This document shows positions 1 through 12,171 of a stretch of 64,000 nt of DNA, in pieces. The notes beneath the pieces are model-generated. The model made no database searches, was not told where the DNA came from, and was given only the letters and a program-made list of their open reading frames with translations. Numbering within the stretch: the first letter of the stretch is position 1; each line of letters opens with the position of its first letter. The position numbers were made by a program, and so were the translations under genes. The DNA comes from Aralia elata (taxonomy: Eukaryota; Streptophyta; Magnoliopsida; Apiales; Araliaceae), in assembly GCA_034770075.1 (NCBI GenBank), contig CM068386.1, positions 45,607,990 through 45,671,989 of the forward strand. The letters run 5' to 3'.

Positions 1-725
1 AATTCTAAAAACGTTATTGAAGTAAATCCAAACCAAACTTCCTTTGGTGCGGACTCCAATGTCAAACTGAGATGAACAACCCTTATACAGGGGATTTTAT
101 TACGCGTTAGCGTTAAGATGTTGTGCACATACATGGTACAAATGGCTGATCCCCCTGAGTACGAGAAGCAAGGTCCATATAGTCTTACGACTGTTAAAGG
201 TTTAAAGTAGAAATACTTGATAACCTGGGACATAGTTCGTGGTCTTAAGACCCTCAGACGTTCTTTTGAATCTTGTCTTATATTCTTAACTCAAAAGCTA
301 AATCTTCGATTATTCAATATCCGTTAATTATTTCGCATGTTATTATTACTGTTGTTGTTGTTATACTTGCTGGGAAATCATTGCTCACCCTTGCATAATA
401 ACATTGCAGCTAAAGTTGAAAGAACCGATGAGCCATCCACTAGTAAAGGCAAAGGAAAAGCAAACAAGTGATGAAGACTTGTTTTATTTGATTAAATGAT
501 GTTTATGTAATAGACTTAATTTATATTTTCGCACTGATGTTTATTTAAGGTTAGATAACCTGGGATTTGTTTATGAATGATGTTGTAACCCTTTAATGGG
601 AGATTTCTATTTTTATTAAGAGTTTTCAATTATATTTGAATGGGTAGTTTGATGTGATGTGATGTTTTTGGATAGTGAACACCAAATCCTGGGAAAACGA
701 AGTATACTGATTTGGGGGTGTCACA
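1..725 (+). mobile_element. Tekay/Del-type LTR, 3' part (copy a)
   Basis: This is the 3' portion of a long LTR whose start lies outside the window. It ends in GGGGGTGTCACA at 725, the same end as the complete copies at 8269-12171 and 14386-17967. It sits inside a second LTR of the same family, which resumes at 726. It contains the family's AACCCTT...AGGGG hairpin near 84 and the TGCTCA/TTGCAG/Lys-rich module at 366-471. The lineage is inferred from LTR length, the TGTAAC...TCACA termini of sister copies and memory of plant chromovirus LTRs. No coding part is present. Confidence 0.7.
366..471 (+). other. Conserved LTR module: hairpin, acceptor-like site, Lys-rich frame (copy a)
   Basis: CTTGCTGGG...TTGCTCACCCTTGC is followed by ATTGCAG ending at 409. 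A 22-codon frame (406-471) is rich in Lys and Gly near its end (KGKGKANK) and ends in TGA. The same arrangement occurs at 1630-1741, 11495-11600 and 17631-17735. The hairpin arms are imperfect in this copy. The function is unknown. Confidence 0.5.
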
Positions 726-1975
726 GGGTGCCCAGTGTTGAGCAGCTATGCGTACGTTTGTTGAAGCGTTCACGTAGGCTAGTCAGGCGTATAAAAGTGC
801 AAGCGTTGTAATGCCATAACAAGAGTTTGTAACCTTGTTTAATGTTTAAATTCTAAATAAAAAGGAAAAAGTTTTAAGAAATGAATGAAGGTAACGTAAA
901 CTAATGTTTGGCGTCAATTATAAATTGGTATATGTATATGAACTTAAATGTGTATGACATAGGAAGGGTAATTTAGCGTAAAGTTTAAAGAACGCTTAAG
1001 GCAAGTACCCTAATTTCATTTGATTTTCATATTGAATGCAAGTATTCCTAAACTTTTCACAAGTGTTCAAGTTATGTTATGCATAAACTGTTAAAGCTTT
1101 TAAGTTCTATTATTTATGAACTGCTTATGATGATTGTCGATGCCATTTGACTCGGCTAGATAAATGTTGAATATTTTATCGATTGAATTATAAATCTTTG
1201 AAGTATTATTGAAGTTAAGTAAAGCTATCCAATTGAATTGTTTCGGTTAGGATTCTAATGCATGTATAAGATGAATAACCCTAATATTAGGGGCAGTTTT
1301 AATTGATTATTCCAACAAGACCATGAGGTGCCTAAAGCAAACGCATATAGTCGCTTAAAAATAGAGTGTTGATCAACATAGAGTACAATAGGCTGATCAC
1401 CTAGAAGTGCTCGTAAGCATACCGGTTTGCAGTTGAATTATTGTGAAACCTTTTTTATGAAAGAAAATAAAAGTTCAAGGTCTTATAACCGCTCTGTATA
1501 TTGTTTCAGAAATTATTTTAAACAAAAGTACCATATTATTCATGTTTATTCGGAATGTTTCACAACTATTGTTTAGTTGTTGAAGTAATATGAATTGATT
1601 CTTGATTTTGTTGTTATCTAACTGTTATACTTGTTGAGCAATTAAATGCTCATTCTTGCTTTATAATTAAATATTTCAGCTAAGCCCGAGAGGGTTGAAG
1701 GTTTCGGTAAGGACAAAGGAAAGGGAAAGATGAATGAATAAGAAGATGTTATATAATAGTATAGTAATATTATGTAATAATTATTATTATTATTATGATG
1801 TTTTAAAGATATTAAGGTCTTAGAACCTGGGACTGAACGGATATGATGTAATAATATAGTAATTACATTCGTGTTATTAAGATTATATAGTTACATATAT
1901 GTGAATGTTGAATGAATAGTACCGTGACACACCGGATCCGGGTTTAAGGTAAACTCGAATTTCGGGGGTGTTACA
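726..1975 (+). mobile_element. Tekay/Del-type LTR, 3' part of the host copy (copy b)
   Basis: This is the continuation of the LTR interrupted by copy a. Its beginning aligns by eye with the middle of the complete LTR near 16560 (a GGGTG start, GCGTACG, then a run ending in AACCTTGTTTAATG). It ends with CGGGGGTGTTACA at 1975 and is followed directly by the Sirevirus-like RT, into which it inserted. The stem-loop/acceptor/Lys-rich module is at 1630-1741. The left end is outside the window, so the target duplication cannot be checked. Confidence 0.65.
1630..1741 (+). other. Conserved LTR module (copy b)
   Basis: A perfect 6-bp stem TGAGCA/TGCTCA encloses ATTAAA. It is followed by CATTCTTGC, then TTTCAG ending at 1679, then an open frame of 20 codons ending KDKGKGKMNE and TAA at 1739-1741. 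The stem and tail match the other copies while the loop differs. Confidence 0.5.
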
Positions 1976-2640
1976 TAATTTAACTCACCCATTAAGCTCA
2001 TGTTAAATTCACTATGCATGCATTCAGAAAACCACTCGCACAAAGAGTTAGTAGTAGCACCAAAAATGATATTATCAACGTAAATTTAAACAATAAGTAA
2101 GTCTTTATTTTTGGTTTTAATGAAAAGAGTAGAATTAATTTTACCTCGATTAAAACCATTGTCTAGAAGAAACTTGTTAAGCCTATCATACTAGGCTCTT
2201 GGAGCTTGTTTTAGTCCATACAATTCTTTCTTTAACTTATAAACATAATTAGGATATTTTTATGTTCAAAAACTGGTGGTTGCTTGACATATACTTCTTC
2301 ATTCAAATAACCATTTAAGAAAGCACTTTTTACATCCATTTGGTATAATTTAAACTTTCTATAACATGCATAAGCTAACAGGATTCTAATTGCTTCCAAC
2401 CTTACAACAAGAGCAAAGGTTTTTTTTATAATTTATACCTTCCTGTTGGTTGTAGCCTTGGGCTACCAACCTAGCTTTGTTTTTAGAAATTATATCATTT
2501 TCATCTAGTTTATTTTTGAAAATCCATTTTGTACCAATTATAGATGCATCTTTAGGAGGTTTAATTAGTTCCCATACCTGGCACCTTTCAAATTGGTTTA
2601 ATTCTTCTTGCATGACAATAGACCAATTTTCATCTAGAAT
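1976..2640 (-). pseudogene. E reverse transcriptase fragment
   Basis: Minus-strand codons give WELIKPPKDA, WIFKNKLDE and NKARLVAQGYNQQEGINY between about 2610 and 2420. These are the N-terminal RT block of Ty1/copia Pol. Further down, the catalytic box reads YVDNI (2082-2068) instead of YVDD, so the second aspartate appears lost. Frameshifts separate the blocks. The sequence is cut at 1976 by the Tekay-type LTR. Identification as copia RT is firm; inactivity is clear from the breaks. Confidence 0.8.
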
Positions 2641-2850
2641 TGCTTCCTTGGCGCTTTTGGGTTCTATCTGTGATAAAATGCTGAAAAAGCACAGTGATTA
2701 TATGCATTCCTTCTTGTGGTCATCCAAGTGTTGAGATCTCCAATGATCAGATTTCGAGGATGATTTTTCACTGTTCTAGATATTCTTGGAAGTCTGGAAT
2801 TGGTCATTTGTTCTTCTGGCTCATGCTCAGGAACATCAATTTCGGTTTCT

Positions 2851-3165
2851 GAAGCAGACGGGTCAGGCTGTCTGGTTTCAGTTGTCTGCTTTGCAAGTTC
2901 GTCTGATTTATCTTCTGAAGTAGACGGGTCAGGCTGTCTGGATTCAGCTGTCTGTTTTGCAAGTTTGTCTGATTTGTCTTCTAAAGCAGACGGGTCATGT
3001 TGTATGGATTCAACTGTCTGTTTTGCAAGTTCATCTGATTTATCTTCTGAAACAGACGGATCATGCTGTCTGGATTCAGTTATCTATTTTGCAAGTTCGT
3101 CTGATTTATCTTCTGAAGCAGACGGGTCAAGCTATCTGGATTTAGCTGTCTATTTTCCAATTTCT
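2851..3165 (-). repeat. 66-bp tandem repeat coding a 22-residue repeat in E Pol linker
   Basis: Four full units start at 2851, 2917, 2983 and 3049, and a degenerate fifth starts at 3115. On the coding (minus) strand each reads approximately EDKSDELAKQTAESRQPDPS plus two residues. The period of 66 is a multiple of three, so the frame is kept. The location is between the integrase remnant and RT, a linker that tolerates length change. A plus-strand 130-residue open frame here is the antisense shadow. Confidence 0.85.
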
Positions 3166-3189
3166 AGTTTCCTTATTTGTTTTTCTGCA

Positions 3190-4460
3190 TAATCTTCATT
3201 CTCTTCTTTTGACAGATCATAGTTAAGTTCATCAAAAATAATATGTACTGATTCCTCAACATTTTTTTGTCAAGATTATATACCCTATATGCCTTACTAT
3301 GCATTGAATATCCAAGAAAAATAGCTTCAGTTAATTTTGCATCAAATTTTTCTAGGTTACCATGAGTATTTAGAATGAAGCACTTCGCACCAAACACTTT
3401 AAAATAACTGATATTAGGTACCTTTTTGTTTAATAACTCATATGGTGTTTTCAATAAAATAGTTCTAATTAATACTCTATTCAAAACATAATATGCAGTA
3501 CTTACAGCTTCTGCCCAGAATTTTTTAGGCAGCTTACTCTCTTGAAGAAGTGTTCTTGCTGTTTATTGGAGTGTTCGATTTTTCCGTTCCACCGCCCTAT
3601 TTTGTTATGGCGTTCTTGGTGTAGAAAATTCATGTGTCCTTCTCACTACAATAGGGAATAAAGTCTTTTCCAAACTTCCCACCATGGTCACTCCTTATAC
3701 TGATTAGTTTAAGGTTATGCTTTGTTTCAAGATTCTTTATGAGTTTTTCAAATTCTGCAAAAGCTTGATCCTTAGTTTTCCAGAATAAGACTCATGTAAA
3801 TCTTGAGAAGTCATCAATAATAACAAATGCATAATAATTATTTCCTAAGCTAGCATATCTTTCAGGACCGGATAAATCAAGATGTAACAGTTGCAATGGT
3901 AAAGAGGTAGATACCTGATTTTTAATTATAAATGAACTTCTTACCTATTTACCTAACTGGCTTGCAATACAAATACCTTTCTTTTCATATCTTAGCTTTG
4001 GTAGTCCCTTAACGAGGTTCTTTGAAGCTAACTTACTGATCAGTTCCATGTGTATGTGCCCTAACCTTCTATATCATAGAATAGATTGATCCTGAACAGC
4101 AGCTAAACAGACATCTTCATTTTGATGTTCAAAGTTGATTGTATAAATATTTCCTTCACTGTCAGCTACTAGAGGAACATTATAAGAAACATGTATAATG
4201 GCACATTTATCTTTATCAAAAATTACCTTGTGACCATTATCCATAAGCTAACTTACACTTATTAAATTATATTTCAGACCTTCAACATATTGAACATTAT
4301 CAATAAAAACTTTACCATTTTTAATTTCACATTTACCGATAATTTGGCATGTATTGTTATCTCCTAATGTCACAGTTCCACCTTTTTTTGAAACAAGTGA
4401 AGTGAATTAGACTTATCACCGGTCATATGTCTAGAACACCCACTATCTAGCACCCATTTA
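3190..4460 (-). pseudogene. E integrase and pre-integrase region, decayed
   Basis: Reading the minus strand from 4440 down, GCSRHMTGDKS marks the copia protease-to-integrase junction found in Sireviruses. Integrase-core-like residues follow (an SDHGGKF-type block near 3700-3680). A C-terminal integrase frame lies at 3484-3173 (TPYELLNKKVPNISYFKVFG, then KCFILN). Stops and frame changes separate the blocks. No functional protein is possible. Confidence 0.75.
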
Positions 4461-5854
4461 TTTGATGGAACCTTAGCCTTTAGACATACCCACAAAATAG
4501 AGAAGTAACTCAACCTTTTGGTACCCAAATCAGTTTGGGTTTGTTTCTGTTAGTAGCATGTAAATCACATTTCTTTATCCAAATTTATTTTGTTTTTATT
4601 TTATTACAAGTAGAGTCAAAATGTCATTTTACACCACATTTTTTGCAAGTAACAAATGTTGAACAATAAAGTGGCTTATACCTTGGTTTACTATTAATTA
4701 TTCTAATATTATTATTATTAGTTTTACTTTTCACATTTTTAGTAGGATTATACCCAATTCCTTGTTTATAAAAACTTGATCTTTGACCACCCAACATTAT
4801 ATTCAAATTTTCTTCTCCTTAAACAAATTTTACCAGGTCCTTTTTCAATGATATTATTTCTTCATTATTATTATTTTGCATGCTTATTATTTTTCCATCA
4901 TTAAATGCGTCTATGCAAGTATCTCTCATTTTTAGACTTTCTTATAGGATTTCATTTACTTTTTAAGACCAATGTTTTCTTCATGTGATTGATTTGCACA
5001 ATTATACAGAATTTTGTTATAGTTATTTAAATAATTATTCTTGGCATTTAACTTAGACATTTCGCTTGATGTACAATCTATAACCATATCCTGTTTTTCT
5101 TTAATAAGTGTTTCTACTTCATTCATTAAATCTTTTATCCAACTTTTAAAATGAGCAATTTTTTCTTTAAGACGTAGGTTCTCATTTTTTAAAGCAAGAT
5201 AATCTGAAATGGCTACCCCAAGAGTTTAATTGTTTACCTCGGATGTTTCTTGGTTGTCTAATCATGGGAAGCAACGTTGTGCAATTTCATCATCTTGATC
5301 AGCTTCATGCTCAGATTCATCATCGCTCCATGTCATCAAGGCTCTACCTTTTGAATTGTTCCGTTTGTTCTTCTTTTTGAGTTAGAAACAATCTCTCTTG
5401 AAATGACTAGGACTTCCACATTCAAAGTAGATTTCTTCTTGTTATTTTTGTTTAAAGCCCTTCTTGTTGCTAAAGTTTTTTCCTTAAAACTTTGATTGAT
5501 TCTTTCTTCTGATTAAATCTCTCAACTTCCTGGTCATTAGTGTTATCTCTTCATCAGAGTCTTCATGATCTCCTTCATTGTTGCTCTCAACTTGAAGTGC
5601 TAAAGTTCTTATCTTTGGTGTCTCTTCTTCTTCATCATATCTTTTGAGCTGCTTCTCAAACTCTTCAAGCTCCTCAAATAGTGTAAGAGTCTCCATGGTA
5701 CTAATTGTTGATGAGTCTTGAAGAGTGGTGAATTTTGGAGCGAACCGTTTGGGCACAACTCTTAGCAACTTTCTGTTAATTTTTTTTTGATCAATTTTCC
5801 TCCCAAGCATACTAAGTGAATTCATTAGAGTTAGAGTAAGGAACCTTGCTTGAG
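4461..5854 (-). pseudogene. E gag C-terminal half with zinc knuckle
   Basis: A 113-residue frame (5825-5484) contains NRKLLRVVPKRFAPKFTTL and an acidic stretch EEVEKQ-like EELEEFEKQLKRYDEEEE, matching the C-terminal part of plant copia Gag. A zinc knuckle near 5430-5385 reads YFECGSPSHFKRDC, so its first Cys is replaced by Tyr. Downstream to 4461 lies a poorly conserved linker with a WVPK-type motif near 4510. The N-terminal half of this gag lies 20.5 kb away at 26382-26690, beyond element F. Confidence 0.75.
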
Positions 5855-5859
5855 CTTCT
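5855..5859. other. Target site duplication of F (CTTCT), left copy
   Basis: CTTCT flanks the left LTR edge at 5860 and is repeated at 26377-26381 directly after the right LTR edge. A 5-bp duplication is normal for copia integration. It shows that F inserted as a unit into the gag of E. Confidence 0.9.
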
Positions 5860-7673
5860 TATTAGATTTGTATATAACGCGAGTATGCAATCAAATTACA
5901 CAAATATAAGGGAAGCGCGATAAAATCAGATTTTAAAATTTTATACAAACCATCACCATGATCTTTCCTTATACGCAATCATCAATTAAACGAAAAAGAT
6001 AGAGAATAAGAATACACCCTCGTAGATCAAAGATTCCTTGGGTACAAGTTCAACTCCAAATCCTTTGTGTTCTCCTTGAATTCTACCGATTAGATTCCTT
6101 CTTTTGATTAATGCAGGCCACCCAAGTGTTTGGCCTCTAGAGGTCATCCACCAAGGAATAATATGCATTCAAGAAGATGGGCATTGACCAAACCCTAGTT
6201 TCTATATCTATAAAAATTGCAAGTACTCTCCCAACTATTGGAAGTGTCTCTAACTGTCTAACATTTTCTATAATAAAACTTCTCTTATTTATAGATGTAG
6301 GCAACCCTTCTAAACTATTTAGGAATATGATTTTATTTAATTAATTAAACTCTTTTAATTAATTAGTCTCCTAACCCAATTAGGAACTTATGAGAGTACT
6401 TATATTAATTAATTCCTAAACCATTTAGAAATTAAATAATAATAGTAATAATATTAATAAGACTCCTCCTATTAATTTATATTTAATATTTCTAAAATAT
6501 TAAATAATAAATATTAAGCTATTTAATTTATTCTATTTCCATAGATAAAATTAAATACACTTAACTTATTATTACGATTATGTCATTTAGTTCTTAAACA
6601 AATATTTTTCTTTTGCGGTGTGACCCTTTAGGTTCTCCATATTAAACCGGTTGTGAATAAATCAATTAGAACAATTCTAATCTTATTTAAATAAATAAAT
6701 TAAACTATTTAATTTATTTAAATAAATAATATTTATTCTACAATAAGGGTAAGCCCCCTTAGCGATCAACGACTTTCCAGATAATATAGATTTCAACATT
6801 AATCACAAAAGAACCTTTTAGTGCATAGTTACCGTACAATTCAATTATTCTACCATACAATGTCCCAATTAAATATAAGACATGGAATTACTGTCAAGTC
6901 TTATTTTATTTGATTATATGTATTTCGATTCTCAAATGCATAACTCTGATTAATGCAAATTAGAAACACCTTTCTAATTTCATTCTGCTTTGGCCAAAGA
7001 CTTCTGAGTTGTCATTTATCGAATCACATAGGACATTCTCTTATTTTTAATAGAAGTGGTAGATTCTTTGTCGACTATTCACCTATCTCCATGTACAACT
7101 TATTATACCCAATCATACCCTTTGATATACCCTAAGGGTCTTAAGGGACATGTAAAGTATAACTCATCATACACAAGATATTATGATGATCTCAAGTCTA
7201 AGGATCACTTGTACTACTATCACATAAGGAATTCCTATTGACAGGCAAGTAAAACTCTATTAGGTATTCCTTTAGCGAGCCACGTTCAGTGAACTTATTT
7301 TCCAATAAGCACCTACATACTTGTTTTAGTGTCTCCACACAAATGATTATGAGATCAATTATCCTTTTCCTAAGAGCAAGCAAAGTATGTACCAATCTAT
7401 CCGAAATCACCAATCCCCTTTTTAGTAATCCAACGATTAGGAAAGATTTTAGTTTATGAGCTATCTAGAATTTAGATCTCATTAGCATGATCATCATCAT
7501 GATTCTAAAAGCATTGCTCAAAACTATGGGTCTATCACATATATAATAACAGCACCATGTAGATAAAGTAAATGCCTTTAATAAATAATTTTTTTTATTA
7601 ATAAACGAATAAGATTACAAAGTATATGCTACATCATATCAAATATGATTGGCTTACGTGCATACTACTTTCA
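5860..7673 (-). repeat. F 3' LTR (1814 bp)
   Basis: This is homologous over its full length with the interrupted right LTR (1813 bp without the insertion). On the minus strand it starts TGAAAGTAGTATGC; its last bases are TA instead of CA (plus-strand TATTAG at 5860 against TGTTAG at 20626), one terminal mutation. Numerous substitutions relative to the other LTR show that F is not young. It is AT-rich with no coding capacity. Confidence 0.9.
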
Positions 7674-7687
7674 ATCTCCCACTTGCA
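7674..7687 (-). other. F polypurine tract
   Basis: The minus strand reads AAGTGGGAGAT directly upstream of the LTR start TGAAAG. A purine-rich tract abutting the 3' LTR is the plus-strand priming site in LTR retrotransposons. Confidence 0.8.
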
Positions 7688-7689
7688 CT

Positions 7690-8268
7690 AATGTCAATCG
7701 CCATGGTATCTAATACCCTTCTTCTCTAAGTGACGATCATCCTGTTGTTGGATAAAGCTTCAGTAAATGGATATGCAATGTTGTTCTTGAGAGTCCACTA
7801 TCTCTATAGTGACTTCTCCTCTTTCAATGATTTTTCTAATCAAATGAAAGTGTTGCAACACATGTTTGAATCCAAGATGAGACTTAGGGACTATTCCTAG
7901 TTCTATAATAAACTTTTCATCTAAACAATCAACTTGCAGCTTCATTTACAGTTATATACTTTGTCTTTGTCACTAAACTAGCAACTCTTTGCTGTTTGGA
8001 ACTTTTCCAATTCACTGCACCACCATTTAAGGTAACGATTTACCCTAAACTGGATTTATTATCATCTTGGTCAATCTGAAAAACTTGAGTCTGTTTAACC
8101 CTCCAGTTTTAATTCAGACCCACCATAAATCATGATCACATCTTTAGTGTCGGTTAAGTACTTTAAGATATTTTTCACTGTCAAACAGTGATCTTCTCCA
8201 GAATATGACTGATCAACATCAGGTCTTATACATTTCATTGCATACATGATAGTAACTGATGCGATCTC
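7690..8268 (-). pseudogene. F RNase H C-terminal region, decayed
   Basis: The minus strand from 8268 down gives VTIMYAMKCIRPDVDQSY, then LTVKNILKYLTDTKDVIMIY, then after frameshifts HFHLIRKIIERGEVTIEIVD near 7880-7770. These are the copia RNase H blocks (the IMYAM, VKNILKYL and RRFHLIRE-type motifs). The gene is cut at 8268/12177 by a solo LTR and lacks a continuous frame. Confidence 0.8.
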
Positions 8269-10029
8269 TGTAATATTCCGAACCCTAATAAGATCGGACA
8301 AAATGATTTGTCGTGCTTCCGGCGAATTCACCAAGAAGTGTCTCGGCAAATTATTTTTGTAAGTTGTTGTGTCGTACTTGGAAATGACGAAGTGCTTTGT
8401 CGTGCTTCGACATTAATATAATATTATATTAATTGATAAAATTTTAAAATAAGTTAAATAGGGTTTAAAATGTTACGCGGAAATAGAAACCCTAAATCGA
8501 AAACTCTAATTAGTAATAATTGTTCGAATTGATCAATTAAAACCCTAATTATTGTACAATAATCTTGATTAATATAATTAAGATTTAAATAATAAATCAT
8601 AATATTAATTACGAATTATAAAGATTAAACTAAACCCTAAACGAAAGATTAAAACCCTAATTGTGGAATTGAAAACCCTAAACCCTAATTAGAAACCCTA
8701 AAACCCTAATTTGGTTCAATAACCCAAAATTATGAAATGTAAAACCTTAATTATGATATATAACCATAATTAGGGTATTGCTAAACTTAATTTAACATCC
8801 TAATCATGATTAACAAAAATCTAGATTTAATTAGTAAGTAAATAAATGAAAAATAAAACCCTAGCCAATGAAAATTAAGCTAGGAGTGTGCAAGCTTGTG
8901 CTTGACACACTCCAGCACAAGTAGGTTAATTAGATCAGATGGGAGCAACACAAGTCTCAAGCCTAGGATCTTTTAGGAGGCAAAAGTTTGGAAATTAGCT
9001 AGGAAACCCTAATTTCAAATCACTATAAATAGAATGAGATGTTGAGGTTAAAACCTACGAAATTGTAAACCTAGACACTTAATTATCAAGCCTAAACAAG
9101 CCTCTGCAAGCCCAAGTTCAGAATCAGAAGTTAGGAATTAAAACTTTGAAGAAAAAGGTGCAAACCCTAATTTTATGTTTGATCTTCAAGCCTAGAAAAT
9201 TTTTGTGGTTTAGATGTTTAAGAATACTTGTTAATAGGTTATTAAGTGATCTGGCGGTTAAAACATGTTTACATAACATCTAGATATGAAAATCAAGCCA
9301 AAAACTCAAACTGTTCTTGGCAGTCAAGAACAGTCTGACAGGCCTTTTTGTCAGAGCTTTTGATCGGCTTAAAATGTTTGTTTGATGTGTTTTAAAGCAT
9401 GAATCAGTAGTATGCCATGTTAGCTTTAAGATCCAATTGGTAGAATAGTTAAATTATCTCTAGGTTGAAAGTTATTAATGGTCAAAACTCATTGACCGAC
9501 CATGGGGGACTGATCTCTGGGTAACCCAGAAATCGTATGAATGTCTGATAGTTTGATGTCAGACTTTTGATCAACCCAGAAATGGCCTAGATGACATAGT
9601 TTGTGTAGTTTATTGATGTAGAGTTGTTGTATGCTATATAGACTTTAATCTTGAACCCTTAAAACACATAAACAAACAATCAATCGAACGGATTTAGCAG
9701 TCAAACTGCGTTGACCGTTATGACTGGATGAGTTTCTGGGTTACCCAGAAACTCAAGAACAGTCATGAACGGGGTAGTTTGACCATAAAATTTCTAGCAT
9801 GATATGATATAATTTGAGATGGAAATTGATATGTCGTTGTACACTGCCATGTTGGCTATAACAACAAACAAAAATCAAACACAAACATCAAACGAGCTGA
9901 GATTAATTTGAGGCCAAAAGTCACTGTTGGACATTGACCAAGTGTTCTTCATGAAGAACACCTTTAGCGACGAAATTCATGTACAAACCCAGAAACCTAT
10001 TATTCTATGCAGACCGTCGCTAAAACCCT

Positions 10030-10850
10030 TTAGCGACGGATTTTTAATAAAAAATAAAATAAAAATTAATTAAATAAATTATAAAATAATAAATTAAATA
10101 TTAAATAATTATTAATAATTAATAAATAAATCCAAAAATTCATTTTTAATTATAAAAAAATTATTTTTAATATTTTTATATATTCTGATATATTATTTAA
10201 TTTAATTAAATAATAAATAATAATTATGATAAATCATTTAATAATTGTTTTAATTATTTAAAAATGATATTAAAATTATTAAATAATTATGTTAATTATT
10301 TAAAAATGATATTAAGGTAAATAAAATTATTATATATAATAATTAAATAAAATATTAAATATTTAAATATTATTAATGATACATAAATCATTTAAATAAT
10401 ATATTAAGTATTTAAAAATTACTTTAAATGATAATTAAATCATTTAAATATTAAATTAAGTTTTAAAAATTATTATAAGTAATAAATAAATTATTTTAAT
10501 GATAAAATAAATTCTAAAAATATTATTAAATGATAAAATAAAATCATTTAAATAATATTCTATTTTTCTAAAAATATTATAAATGATAAATAAATCATTT
10601 AAATAATATTTTAAATATCTAAAAATATTCTAAATGATAAATAAATTATTTAAATAACATATTAAATGTTTTAAAATTATTCTAAATGATAATTAAATCA
10701 TTTAAAAATATTTCTAAACTTGTAAAATTATTTAAAAATACTTCCAAGCTTCTGAAAATTATTTAAAAATAATATCAAGCTTCTAAAAATGTTATAAATA
10801 ATAATTAAATTGTTTAGACTAATAATTAGACTTCCAAATGAAGTTTTATC
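10030..10850. repeat. Extremely AT-rich low-complexity stretch within LTR copy d
   Basis: This is mostly AAATAAT, ATTAAA and TAAATCATTTAAA words, with irregular near-repeats of TAAATGATAAATAAATCATTT type. It is not a simple microsatellite. No gene is present. Confidence 0.7.
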
Positions 10851-11494
10851 GAACAATCTATGTGTTTAGCTATTAAGGACACGACCAAGATACCGAATCA
10901 ACGTCGAACCTTAATGAAACTTGTTTAGATTAGTGTGATACATGTTTATATACGTGCTAACGCTTATTATTGGTATACGTAGACTACGTGTGTTGACCGA
11001 TTGTACTAAATTATAGTGAGCTACGCTAAGGCAAGTATCCCGAACTTATTTACTTTTGAGCAAGTGTCCTAACCTTACTCAACTTATATTATGCAAGTTT
11101 ATACATCTTGCTATCAATTATTGTGAAAGTTATTGCTTCTTGTTCAGCATAACTTAAGAAATGAATCATTATTCATATATTGTTTATTCGAGCGTAAATT
11201 GTTGTGTCAAACCAAATTGTTTGGTAAGACATCTTATACTGAGTAAATGGAAATGCCTTCATAGGAAGGCCAATAAATGTCGATAATATATTGACCACAA
11301 ATAGTAGGATGATATGCATACTCCTAGGATATTGGTGAGGCTGATCACCTACCAGATATCCAAAAACTCAAATGGTTCTAAGTCATTAAAGACTGATAGA
11401 ACTAAATGAAATATATGGTTCATGTACAGAACCCTCAGTATACATCATTGACATCTTTCCAATCAAACACATGGTGTTTACATTGTTAAATGAA

Positions 11495-11600
11495 CTTGCT
11501 GAGCATTTGTAGCTCATTCTTGCGCATATCTTCTTTTGCAGCTATAAATGATATCCCTGGCACGTCTGGGACTGATAAGGGGAAAAGCCATGCTTATTAG
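11495..11600 (+). other. Conserved LTR module (copy d)
   Basis: CTTGCTGAGC and GCTCATTCTTGC form a 5-bp stem. TTTTGCAG follows, ending at 11541, then an open frame ends TDKGKSHAY and TAG at 11598-11600. The same order and spacing occur in copies a, b and c. Confidence 0.5.
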
Positions 11601-12171
11601 CTTTAATTTCTGTTGTTGAATACTTTAAGTCTTTTAAAGACTTGTTGTTGTAATAACTTAGTATAACGAATGATGTAACTGAACAAAATGTTATGTAATA
11701 TATTATGATCCTTTATGTCATAGAATGCGTTATACTCTGATCTTTAAATTCTTTAGAATAGTTGTACTAAGTTAAATACAGTGTCTATATGAACTATACA
11801 TCTGAATTAGGGTATCTAAATGATGTTGAGAGTCCTATAAGCTCTGGGGTTACACTTAATGAGCGCCGGTAAGGTGCCATCTTTACCGGAATGCGCCCCT
11901 CAGTTCTATGGACAATCTTATCATTAATACTGTGAATGTCAGATAGATAGGGAATATTGATATGAAAGAGATATTCATAAGATATGAATCTATATATCTA
12001 AGTGAGGGTATCCAAACACAGACAACGTTCTGGCCGAAACTAATACCTGTTATGGGATACTGTGAATCTTGGATAGATAGAAGTCATATTTTATTGAATA
12101 TTTATAGTTGTATAGTTTCACGTGATCACCAGATCTGCTACAGGGGAGTGTAGAGATTTGGGGGTGTCACA

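Larger units (their letters stand above)
8269..12171 (+). mobile_element. Tekay/Del-type solo LTR (copy d, 3.9 kb)
   Basis: It starts TGTAATATTCCG and ends GGGGGTGTCACA, flanked by ATCTC at 8264-8268 and 12172-12176. No internal domain or second LTR is seen, so this is a solo LTR left by LTR-LTR recombination or, less likely, a non-coding element. Contents: telomere-like AAACCCTA repeats near 8632-8712, TCTGGG/CCCAGA palindromes at about 9512 and 9732, a very AT-rich stretch at 10030-10850, and the hairpin/acceptor module at 11495-11600. It splits the F pol gene. Confidence 0.85.

Noticed and set aside
2800..3192. Plus-strand 130-codon Ser/Asp-rich frame
   Set aside because: It is the antisense of the 66-bp repeat that codes part of E Pol on the minus strand.
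8632..8712. True interstitial telomere
   Set aside because: Units are few, irregular and embedded in an LTR with clean target duplications.
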